Assembly (NCBI GenBank): GCA_028274465.1 | Contig: CM051458.1 | Location: 27,168,692-27,232,691 of the forward strand | Reading direction: 5' to 3' | DNA from: Plantago ovata | Taxonomy: Eukaryota; Streptophyta; Magnoliopsida; Lamiales; Plantaginaceae | Length of the DNA stretch: 64,000 nucleotides | Shown here: piece by piece, positions 33,768 through 45,100 of the stretch | Layout: the number at the start of each line of letters is the position of its first letter | Numbering within the stretch: the stretch's first letter is position 1 | Position numbers and translations under genes: made by a program | Notes under the pieces: generated by a model | What the model was told of the DNA's origin: nothing | The model's database searches: none | Seen by the model: the letters and a program-made list of their open reading frames with translations, nothing else

Positions 33768-35356
33768 TATATAACAAGGATTTGGAGTCAAACTACAACT
33801 CTTAAATTTTTTTTTTGGAAACGGCTAAATTTGTTTATTCCATAACGAGTATAAGATATACTCAAGATTATATATTGTACAACATACCGAATTGCTGACC
33901 TTGAACAAGAGGCCAAACAAAACAGGAAAGAGAAGCCTAAATAGCACTGGTAATTGAAGACAACTCTAAATAATTAACCAATCCCACAAATCTTTATTCA
34001 CCGCACATCTAGGCCAGCAACTATAACATATGCTACTAATGAAAACTCTTAAAATCACCTTGTTAAACAACTAGAAGTATAATTCATGCCACTAGTTTTG
34101 AGTATACACGACCCCTATTACTTCCAAACAAACCATGCATTAGGACATGAATATACAGAGATTCATATACATCATCACATCAAGTCATCAATCACCATAC
34201 GTTATTGTCAGATCCACTTTAGTATTTTACTTGAGTTTTTTAGTAGCTATTATGAGTATCTTCATATTATTTAAAGTTTTGGCTAGAACCTAAATAAATA
34301 AAAACGGATACTAAAAAAATAAAAAAGAAGCTTAATGTGAGCAAGAATCCAAGAACCGTAAGAAAATCTATTAATAGCCTATTCCTACAGTAAAGGTGCC
34401 TTGCAATAATAAATTAATTTTGTCAACAAGATACAAATACCCAATAAAGTAGAACTATTTAAATTAAAAAGATTAAGTTAGCCTAATGTAGTAACAAGAC
34501 TTTACGTATTCTATTCTCATGTCAATCAAGTTTAAAAATGCTGGCTAAGTCACAAAATAAAATTGTTTGGTATGGTTTTACATGATCAAATGTCCACGAA
34601 ATTAAACACTGTATACTAAGCAAGACTGTAAATCATACAAATGCAATTTGTAACATTTAATGGTACTGAACTTTTATAAGTTTTGTGTAGAACGATATTC
34701 CTTATTAACAAAAATACGTGACGCATGATCTTATCTCGAATGGTAGTAGTTCACTTCTATATCCGCAACCGGAGTTTAAACTCTCGACAACCTAATCGCC
34801 TAATGGATCCGAAGCAACAAAACTATACTTAACACATCAAACATTAATCCCCATGTTAAACCAGCTATGGAGATAACATAATTTGTAAATATTATGGTAG
34901 AATTAAAATATTGTTGGTTCTGCTTGGGATACATTCTACATTCAACTTCATTTTAATTAGACAGACTTTCTTATGGTTTTATTGTACAAGAATTAAAAAG
35001 AATACAATCTGTAATTTCATTAATTGTAAACATTAATAATTACCAGCCAAAAGAAAATCAGATAAACATCCCTTCACATCATAATTACGTGCAGCCGAAT
35101 TTTTACCATCATTACATGCTTTTTCATATTCCAACGAATGCCATAGCTCCTCAAACAATCCGCTGCCATTATTCTTTACTACTCTAACACGCCTAAATAG
35201 GGTTAATGAACCAAACAAGGAAAACACTTATTTTTCCTACTTGTTTTCCTACTTCAATTTATGAACCGGATTTCCTAGGAAAAGGTCCTTTTCCTTTTCA
35301 TACTCAGAACCAAACGAGCTTTTAGGGTTTAAGAACAGTAAATTGTAAGTGGGGGT

Positions 35357-36637
35357 AAAATATAAGAGAGAATGATAATGTGGTGATAAGGAAGGAGAGA
35401 GAAATATAATACTCCGTACTTCCTCCATTTCTTTAGTTACTTCCTAAATGGTACGGAGTAAAAATTATTTCATTGATTTGTATGAGTATTTAATTGTGAA
35501 AAGGTGATAAAGTATGATAGAGAGTCAAACAATGGTTATAAAGAAGGAGAGAGAAATAATAAAAATTGATAAGTGGGTTGAAAAACTTTCTATATTTGAA
35601 TTAGGAAATCTGTTTGAGAGCGCCTAAAATAAAAACCTAGGAAGTTGGAGTATTAATGAAATGGAGGAAGTAAAAAATTGTTGAGTGGAATAGAAACTTT
35701 CCCTTTTGGCCGGGTCAACACGAGTTGGCCCGGTTTAATCAGTACTCGGTGCCCTCTGCGGGCCGAAACGACATAAACTCGGGCGGAACCCGGGACCTTT
35801 CAAAGTTTTTGGCCGGATTTGGTCGTGTCAACACGAGCTGACCCGGTTTAACCGGTACTCGGTGCCCTTTGCGGGACGAAACCACAAAAAATCGGGAAAA
35901 TATTGGACTCGGGAGAACTTGATTGAACCTTGAACTTGTTTATTTGGATCATTGTAATATTTGAAGTTTGAACTAGCTTGTTCGTTTAAATTGGATCATT
36001 TTAATGTTCTAGTGATGTACTACTACTATGAGTCTATGACTTTATTATGGTTTCAATGAGTTAATATGACATTTATGTTTGAATTTTCAATGTCATTTGT
36101 TGACAAATAATTAAATATGTATAGTATTTATTATATACATCGTATGATTTTACATATTCTTTATCTGTTCCGAGACAACTGTCCGAGATGACCCGGGTTG
36201 ACCCTTCTAATTAGGAGGTAGTCCGAGATGGCCTCCGATACGAGATCTTAAAACATATTTATCTACTACTTCGTCTTAAATATTGTAGATGCTAATTAAA
36301 TTGATTATAATCCTAAAGGACATGTTATTCGATAATAGGATGAACAAGAGATTGAACCCTTAATACTCGTCCATCCCTGATGATGGAATTTTAACAAGTA
36401 AAAAATTATCTAGCAAAAATGATATATCCTACACTCTAATACAATTATGAGATACTACTAGAGATACAACTACAAGTAACAAAAACATTAAAAAAATAAA
36501 AGAAAGAAAGAAAGAAAGAAAAAAAGCTGAAAGGAGAGAGTCAGGCTTATCGGTCTAGCATGTAATCATGTATCTGTGCATGTCAAATCGATTTTATTGG
36601 AACTCACACACAAAATATACCCTCTAATTGCTCCTCA
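35357..36637 (+). repeat. direct repeat unit 2 within the left arm
   Basis: This is the second copy of the 1.28-kb unit at 30053-31346. It holds a Stowaway-like MITE (35419-35670) and the GC-rich dimer, and ends about 65 bases before the TATA box of the PB1-like gene. It may therefore supply part of the upstream promoter. Confidence 0.8.
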
Positions 36638-36701
36638 ACTACTATACTCTACTAGTACCATCCATCCGTATTTACTTGCAAATGAAAATTTAAGTGGAGC
36701 T

Positions 36702-36709
36702 TATAAAAA
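36702..36709 (+). promoter_or_regulatory. TATA box of the PB1-like gene
   Basis: TATAAAAA stands about 30 bases before a pyrimidine-rich stretch typical of a plant 5' untranslated exon (about 36735-36855). A GTATGA donor at 36856 and an acceptor at 38036-38037 would define a 1.18-kb leader intron. Confidence 0.55.
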
Positions 36710-37192
36710 CTAAATAGTGAAGCCAAAGACTTCTCACCTTCTCACATTCATTCTTTCATTACCATTTCACCTATCTGGTTCTCTCTCTAGTTTCTCACTC
36801 TCTTCCACTCATCCAGAGTCACTCCACAAGGCAAAGAAGCTTGCGTCTACCCACAGTATGATCCTTAATCTTTTAAATTTTTTTATTTACATTTATCTCT
36901 TTATTTTGTATATGTTCAAAGCTTTTTCAGGGCAATCTTTACTGTGCATGCTGTGAATAATGAATGATTTGTCTGTCAAATTTGATCTTCCAAATATATT
37001 TTGCCTTGCGTGTGATAATTAGTTGAATCAGATTACATAGTGGGAATTGGGTTGAAGATCGGTGGCTGACCCTTCATATTCCTGCCTACAATTTGTTTTT
37101 CTTTAAATTTTATTTGAGAGTTCCGTTTGGATTTTTGGGAGTTTAATTTAAGTCCCGTCCTTGCCATTTTTACCCTTGGTATAGTTTAGACT

Positions 37193-37370
<178 letters not shown>

Positions 37371-38039
37371 TATTTGATGGTTATAAATTAGAAAATTTCT
37401 CGCATTGTTGGTTATTTCAAGAAATGTATGCATTTTTTACTGTTGGTGTTTTGGTTCTAAATATTTTGTTTTATTTTTTTACTTAATAATATGGAAATTG
37501 TGCGTGCTAAATAGTGTAGATTCTTCACTTAACTCCACTAAGCAAAATAATTTGAAGATAGTTATCAACCGTATAGTAGACCATAAATTTATTAAGTTAT
37601 CATTCTTATGAAACTGTTTTCAACCATGGTCCCTTCTATTTGAATGTTCATTATTGACAAATAGAATCTAAAAGAAACTGCAGTATTCCATTTATGAGAA
37701 GGTAAGATTACAATTGGAATTGAACTTTATTTACAAGATTGAATTGGATAAGATGAATTACAGAAAGGTATGAAATATGGATGGAAACCAGTGAAGTGAA
37801 AACTAGTTAACTATGTTCTCTTAAAACAATAACACGGTTTGGTCTGTTTTGGTTCTTGTTTTAATAGGGTTGTATTTGCATAATTGATGCTTCCTTCTTT
37901 TGTTAGTCCATCTTCAGTTCCATTAACTTCTCTAAAGATATGTGCTCGAGTGCCATGCTGCTTCCTTCTTCCTGCTTATACATATGACCATTTTTTACAA
38001 CCAGTTTTCATATTTAACATACCTTTTATTTTTTCAGAA

Positions 38040-38597
38040 ATGGAACAATACAGGTTCAATCTCTGCATCTTTGGAGGAGGAAGGTTTGATAAGGCCACCA
38101 ATGGCAAGGTCGCTTATCACGGTAACGACGTGAAGATTGCGGAGCTCACCGAGGTAGACTGCTCCCAGTTCACCCTCATGGACTTGTTCCATGTGGGTAA
38201 GAAAATGGATCTGCTAAATGGTACGCCAAAGAGGGTGTGGTATGTCTCCCCTGGTATGCCAACGGATGACGGCCTCCAATCACTTACCAGTCGACTAGTT
38301 CCGATAAAAACAGCCAATGACCTGCAGGTGATGTTTTCTCGTGCTTATACGAACAATGCTTGGCTGGAGGTTTACTTCCAAGATGTGGATTACCTGGCTA
38401 GCGATGGGGAGTACTACATGCTGCCGGATGATATATCCAATGGGGACTATGCGGAGTTCTCTGATGAGCAGATTGATGCTGTTGTCAAGGAAAAGGAAAA
38501 AGCTGAAGCTACAATCAGACTGTTAGCGGAGTTCGGGGTGGAGTTTGGGCGGGAATATTACCGCCTAAATTGCCCCGAAAACACATGGATTTCTTAA
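38040..38597 (+). CDS. PB1-like-domain protein, 185 residues
   Basis: I start at the ATG at 38040 because it follows two bases after a splice acceptor (TATTTTTTCAG, 38037). A longer open frame back to 37884 would read through that intron end. Residues 1-120 look like the PB1-like domain often found at the N-terminus of plant transposase-derived proteins (YRFNLCIFGGGRFDKATNG, KVAYHGND, KRVWYVSPGMPTDDGLQSL, AWLEVYFQ). The rest is acidic with a short charged helix (DAVVKEKEKAEATIRLL). No nuclease or zinc domain follows. A promoter and leader intron are visible upstream. An inverted, broken copy is at 40815-41371. The biochemical role is unknown. Confidence 0.6.
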   Translation: MEQYRFNLCIFGGGRFDKATNGKVAYHGNDVKIAELTEVDCSQFTLMDLFHVGKKMDLLNGTPKRVWYVSPGMPTDDGLQSLTSRLVPIKTANDLQVMFSRAYTNNAWLEVYFQDVDYLASDGEYYMLPDDISNGDYAEFSDEQIDAVVKEKEKAEATIRLLAEFGVEFGREYYRLNCPENTWIS

Positions 38598-40296
38598 TCA
38601 TGTTTAGTTTTCGTATATTTGGATCTGGTTTTGTTGTTATGTAGTTTAATTATGGTTTCGTGTTGTTGAACAATTCGTGTAGCATTTTCAATTTGCTACT
38701 TATATATGTCAAGTATCTATATTTTATGGTCCATGTCGAACAAATTAGTGTTTTCAGGAATAATAAGAATCGAGATCGCGAATCGAACTATGCTTGAAGA
38801 AATACGCGAGCCAAGATGCCGAATGACGACGATAGACCAATTGGACTCTTAAGTGACCTCTTATATATGGTTAGTTAATTACTTAGTTAATGTTTTATAC
38901 GAAGTATTAGTTTAGGAGTCTTCTAGTACTAGTAGTAGTCTCTATTTGTTTGTCACGTCAATGTATATATATAGTCTATATAAGGCCATTTGTGTGTATT
39001 ATATTCAATCAATTATATTATCACAAAACAATATTTTGGAGTTTCTTACTCTTCCATATATTTTTAATACTTAGCATCTGCTTATCTTTTGATTTTCAAC
39101 CCTTTAACGAAGGGCCTGAGCCTACAATTAGAGGAGAATTTACGAGTGGCGCCTGAACGAGCGAGTAAATTCGTGTATCCAAAATCGCGGAGTCTATAAC
39201 AATCAAGGAGCACAATAATAGCAAGAACCGAGACTAAAGTCGAAACATATTTAGTTGTTGTTTTTTTTTTATCTCTTTTGTTGTGAGACCTTCAGCTTTA
39301 AATTTATGAAGTCCAAGGCGACACAAATTCAAAACGCAAACCTTTTAAACTGGAAGCCGGATCAATTCGTAAGTTATGTTACGGACGAGTTCACAGTAAT
39401 GGTTTGGAGTTTAGAGTCATGGTTCGGTGAAATTGAAATTGAAATCAATGGATTAAATTCCGATTAATTTTGCGTGGTATGTGCAGTATTAGTAGATACA
39501 TAAAATATAGTAAAATATGTATAGATAGACAGAGAAGTTATGTCACACCATGAAAGGAAGAATGAAGTAGTGGGAAGGAAACTACCACCATTGGCGGACT
39601 AATAACTATATACGTGACTTTTCTCTACTAAGCATTTATTTAGTGTGTAGAGTAGTTTCTTCCCACTAGATCATTTTAAATTATTTCATTGAAATATATA
39701 TAAAACTTTAGTAAAAAATAAATAAGAATTCCAATATATACTAAAATAGCAATTACAAACAATTAATTTTTTTAATAATCGAACCATTACAATTTCATAA
39801 GTAGCATTACAAAGCTAGTAATAAACTATAAATAATCTCGCATTTTACGAGAATTAAACCTATGACCTCTAGTGTCATGACACCTCAGTCTAATAAGATT
39901 ACAAACAATTAATAAGATTTCACTTTGCTTTATCTTATGAATACATGAAATTAATATAATAAATTTATTTGTTTCTCATTAGATGAAGTTCACGTGAGCT
40001 TAAAAAAAAAAAAAAAATTGTTTTGATTCTACTACTAAAAGTAGGATAAAAATTTGTTTTGATTCTACTACTATCAACGAAATGCATTGTGGATATCCCT
40101 TTATTTCTTTGATTTGAAAAAATATTACTTTAGTTTGAGCAAGATTTTTTTTTTTATGGTTATTTTTTTGTTTTGGGATCTTTAAACGATATCTTTTACT
40201 TCTCTTTCCTTCATTATTTATATATATATATACTTTCGTTTACTCGTAAATCCTCCCCATAACCTAGTAGCCGAAAGCTCAAGCGGAACCCTTACC
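38598..40296. other. inner end of the left arm and palindrome centre
   Basis: Up to 38929 this is still arm. The unique centre contains a TATA-like box (CTATATAAGG, about 38975-38984), a stretch TGGCGCCTGAAC at 39147-39158 that looks like a retroelement primer site, and AT-rich sequence without a supported gene. A short frame at 39255-39467 has no recognised motif. Confidence 0.4.
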
Positions 40297-40396
40297 ATGA
40301 GCAACAAGAAACAAAATACCGATGTTTGCCTAGTCGAAGTACTAAACTACGACCTACTCGTTGAAATCATGAGAAGACTAACTGATGAGTCTAATG
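40297..40396 (+). CDS. possible N-terminus of an F-box protein, cut by a gap
   Basis: An ATG at 40297 opens 33 codons that end in the gap. The segment NYDLLVEIMRRLTDES resembles the first helix of an F-box, which binds SKP1 in ubiquitin ligase complexes. A TATA repeat (TATATATATATA) lies about 70 bases upstream. The match is short, and the downstream exon is hidden. Confidence 0.35.
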
Positions 40397-40496
40397 NNNN
40401 NNNNNNNNNNNNNNNNNNNNNNNNNNNNNNNNNNNNNNNNNNNNNNNNNNNNNNNNNNNNNNNNNNNNNNNNNNNNNNNNNNNNNNNNNNNNNNNN
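40397..40496. other. assembly gap (100 N) at the palindrome centre
   Basis: Exactly 100 N. The base after it is already right-arm sequence, so the true inner edge of the right arm is hidden. Confidence 0.95.
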
Positions 40497-40814
40497 TGTA
40501 CTAGAAGACTCCTAAACTATCTTCGTTAAACATTATAAGTAATTAACTAACCATATAGAGGGTCCGTATGAGTCCAATTGGTCTATCGTCGTCATTCGGC
40601 ATCTTGGCTCGCGTTTTCTTCAAGCATAGTTCGATTCCGATTCGATCTCGATTCTTATTATTCCTGAAACACTAATTTGTTCGACATGGACCATAAATAT
40701 AGATACTTGACATATATAAGTAGCAATTGAAAATGCTACGAATTGTTCAACAGCCGAAACCAAATTAACTACATAACAACAAAAGCAGATCAAAGATACG
40801 AAAACTAAACATGT

Positions 40815-41371
40815 TAAGAAATCCATGTGCTATCGGGCAATTTTAGGCGGTAATATCCCGCCCCAAACTACCCCCGACTCCGCTAACAGTCTGATGTAGC
40901 TTCATCTTTTCCTTTTCCTTGACAACAGCATCAATCTGCTCATCAGAGAACTCCGCATCGCGCCCATTGGATATATCATCCGGCAGCATGTAGTACTCTC
41001 CATCGCTAGCCAGGTATCCACATCTTGGAAGTAAACCTCCAGCCAAGCATGTTCGTATAAGCACGAGAAAACATCACGTGCAGGTCATTGCTGTCTTTAT
41101 CGGATCGGAACTAGTCGACTGGTAAGTGATTGGAGGCCGTCATCCGTTGGCATACCAGGGGAGACATACCACACCCTCTTTGGCGTACCATTTAGCAGAT
41201 CCATTTTCTTACCCACATGGAACAAGTCCATGAGGGTGAACTGGAGCAGTCTACCTCGGTGAGCTCCGCAATCTTCACGTCGTTACCGTGATAAGCGACC
41301 TTGCCATTGGTGGCCTATCATTCATCCTTCCTCCTCCAAAGATGCAGAGATTGAACCTGTATTGTTTCCAT
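40815..41371 (-). pseudogene. broken copy of the PB1-like gene
   Basis: The position matching the start codon is 41369-41371 and that matching the stop is 40815-40817. Total length (557) nearly equals that of the left copy (558), but several small indels shift the frame, for example near the segment equivalent to the FDKATNG region. Readable blocks remain (YLASDGEYYMLPDDISN). The leader intron, 5' exon (about 42530-42670) and promoter are also duplicated. Confidence 0.75.
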
Positions 41372-42034
41372 TTCTGAAAAAATAAAAGGTATGTTAAATA
41401 TGAAAACTGGTTGTAAAAAATGGTCATATGTATAAGCAGGAAGAAGGAAGCAGCATGGCACTCGAGCACATATCTTTAGAGAAGTTAATGGAACCGCAGA
41501 TGGACTAACAAAGAAAGGAAGCATCAATTATGAAATACAACCCTATAAAACAAGAACCAAAACAGACCAAAGCGTGTTATTGTTTTAAGAGAACATAGTT
41601 AGCTAGTTTTCAACTTCACTGGTTCCCTTCCATATTTCATACCTTTCTGTATTCATCTTATCCATTCAATCTTGTAAATAAAGTTCAATTCCAATTGTAA
41701 TCTTACTTCTCATAAATGGAATATTGCAGTTTCTTTTAGATTCTATTTGTCAATAATGAACATTCAAATAGAAGGGACCATGGTTGAAAACAGTTTCATA
41801 AGAATGATAACTTAATAAATTTATGGTCTACTATACGTTGATAACTATCTTCAAATTATTTTGCTTAGTGGAGTCAAGTGAAGAATCTACACTATTTAGC
41901 ACGCACAATTGCCATATTATTAAGTAAAAAAATAAATAAAATTTTAAGAACCAAAACACCAACAGTAAAAAATGCATACATTTCTTGAAATAACCAACAA
42001 TGCGAGAAATTTCTAATTTATAACCATCAAATAC

Positions 42035-42090
42035 AAATAATAATAAATAATATAATAAGAATAATAATAATAGTAAAGTAAAATTAATAA

Positions 42091-42132
<42 letters not shown>

Positions 42133-42190
42133 ATAATAATAATAATAATAAGAATAATAATAATAATAATAAATAATAATAATAATGATG
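42035..42190 (-). repeat. AAT/ATT microsatellite, right-arm copy
   Basis: Interrupted AAT units in the intron of the broken gene, corresponding to 37193-37370 in the left arm and shorter than it. Confidence 0.9.
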
Positions 42191-45100
42191 ATAAACAAAA
42201 GTCTAAACTATACCAAGGGTAAAAATGGCAAGGACGGACTTAAATTAAACTCCCAAAAATCCAAACGGAACTCTCAAATAAAATTTAAAGAAAAACAAAT
42301 TGTAGGCAGGAATTATGAAGGGTCAGCCACCGATCTTCAACCCAATTCCCACTATGTAATCTGATTCAACTAATTATCACATGCAAGGCAAATTATATTT
42401 GGAAGATCAATTTGACAGACAGATCATTCATTATTCACAGCATGCACAGAAAGATTGCCCTGAAGAAGCTATGAACTATACAAAATAAAAAGAGATCAAT
42501 GTAAATAAAAAAATTTAAAAGATTAAGGATCATACTGTGGGTAGACGCAAGCTTCTTTGCCTTGTGGAGTGACTCTGGATGAGTGGAAGAGAGTGAGAAA
42601 CTAGAGAGAGAACCAGATAGGTGAAATGGTAATCAAGAATGAATGTGAGAAGGTGAGAAGTCTTTGGCTTCACTATTTAGTTTTTATAAGCTCCACTTAA
42701 ATTTCCATTTGCAAGTAAATACGGATGGATGGTACTAGTAGAGTATAGTACTAGGAGCAATTAGAGGGTATATTTTGTGTGAGTTCCAATAAAATCGATT
42801 TGACATGCACAGATACATGATTACATGCTAGACCGATAAGCCTGACTCTCTCCTTTCAGCATTTTTCTTTCTTTCTTTCTTCTTTTATTTATTATTTTTT
42901 TATGTTTTTGTTACTTGTAGTTGTATCTCTAGTAGTATCTCATAATTGTATTAGAGTGTAGGATATATCATTTTTGCTAGATAATTTTTCTCTTGTTAAA
43001 ATTCCATCATCAGGGATGGACGAGTATTAAGGGTTCAATCTCTTGTTCATCCTATTATCGAATAACATGTCCTTTAGGATTATAATCAATTTAATTAGCA
43101 TCTACAATATTTAAGACGAAGTAGTAGATAAATATGTTTTAAGATCCTAATTGGAAGAGTCAACCCGGGTCATCTCGGACATTGTCTCGGAACAGATAAA
43201 GAATGTGTAAAATCATACGATGTATATAATAAATACTATACATATTTAATTATTTATCAACAAATGACATTGAAAATTCAAACATAAATGTCATATTAAC
43301 TCATTGAAACCATAATAAGTCATAGACTCATAGTAGTAGTACATCACTAGAACATTAAAATGATCCAATTTAAACGAACAAGTTAGTTCAAACTTCAAAT
43401 ATTACAATGATCCAAATAAACAAGTTCAAGGTTCAATCAAGTTCTTTTGTATTTTTTTAGTTCAAAATCCGAGTCCGATATTTTCCCGATTTTTTGTGGT
43501 TTCGTCCCGCAAAGGGCACGAGTACCGGTTAAACCGGGTCAGCTCGTGTTGACACGACCAAATCCGGCCAAAAACATTGAAAGGTCCCGGGTTCCGCCCG
43601 AGTTTTTGTGGTTTCGGCCCGCAGAGGGCACCGAATACTGATTAAACCGGGTCAGCTCGTGTTGACCCGGCCAAAAGGGAAAGTTTCTATTCCACTCAAC
43701 AATTTTTTACTTCCTCCATTTCATTAATACTCCAACTTCCTAGGTTTTTATTTTAGGCGCTCTCAAACAAATTTCCTAATCCAAATATAGAAAGTTTTTC
43801 AACCCACTTATCAATTTTTTATTATTTCTCTCTCCTTCTTTATAACCATTGTTTCACTCTCTATCATACTTTATCACCTTTTCACAATTATCTGATTTTC
43901 TTTTGGCTGGTAATTATTAATGTTTACAATTAATGAAATTACAGATTGTATTCTATTTAATTCTTGTACTGTAATTAAGAATTCCTGTCTAATTAAAATG
44001 AAGTTGAATGTAGAATGTATCCCAAGCAGAACCAACAATATTTTAATTCTACCATAATATTTACAAATTATGTTATCTGCTTAACATGGGGATTAATGTT
44101 TGATGTGTTAAGTATAGTTTTGTTGCTTCGGATCCATTAGGCGATTAGCTTGTCGAGAGTTTAAACTCCGGTTGCGGATATAGAAGTGAACTACTACCAT
44201 TCGAGATAAGATCATATTTCCATACGGTTTCTTACTTGGAGATCCATGAAACAAAAAAAGTTATTTAAAAGAACAGAAAAAATTAAATAAATAAAGATTT
44301 GTTCTAATAGTATCAAATGTTGCTCACGTATTTTTGTTAATAAGGAATATCGTTCTACACAAAACTTATAAAAGTTCAGTACCATTAAATGTTACAAATT
44401 GCATTGTATGATTTACAGTCTTGCTTAGTATACAGTGTTATAATTTCGTGGACATTTGATCATGTAAAACCATACCAAACAATTTTATTTTGTGACTTAG
44501 CCAGCATTTTTAAACTTGATTGACATGAGAATAGAATACGTAAAGTCTTGTTACTACATTAGGCTAACTTATCTTTTTAATTTAAATAGTTCTACTTTAT
44601 TGGGTCTTTGTATCTTGTTGACAAAATTAATTTATTATTGCAAGGCACCTTTACTGTAGAAATAGGCTATTAATAGATTTTCTTACGGTTCTTGGATTCT
44701 TGCTCACATTAAGCTTCTTTTTTGTTTTTTAGTATCCATTTTATTTATTTAGGTTCTAGCCAAAACTTTAAATAATATGAAGATACTCATAATAGCTACT
44801 AAAAAACTCAAGTAAAATACTAAAGTGGATCTGACAATAACGTATGGTGATTGATGACTTGATGTGATGATGTATAGGAATCTCTGTATATTCATGTCCT
44901 AATGCATGGTTTGTTTGGAAGTAATAGGGGTCGTGTATACCCAAAACTAGTGGCATGAATTATACTTCTAGTTGTTTAACAAGGTGATTTTAAGAGTTTT
45001 CATTAGTAGCATATGTTATAGTTGCTGGCCTAGATGTGCAGTGAATAAATATTTGTGGGATTGGTTAATTATTTAGAGTTGTCTTCAATTACCAGTGCCT

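Noticed and set aside
30053..36637. The 1.28-kb direct repeats as LTRs of a retrotransposon
   Set aside because: The ends are not TG...CA, there is no primer site or purine tract, and the 4 kb between them has no coding remnant.
37884..38039. Upstream extension of the PB1-like protein
   Set aside because: It reads through a pyrimidine-rich splice acceptor (38036-38037), and the extra residues look like translated intron.
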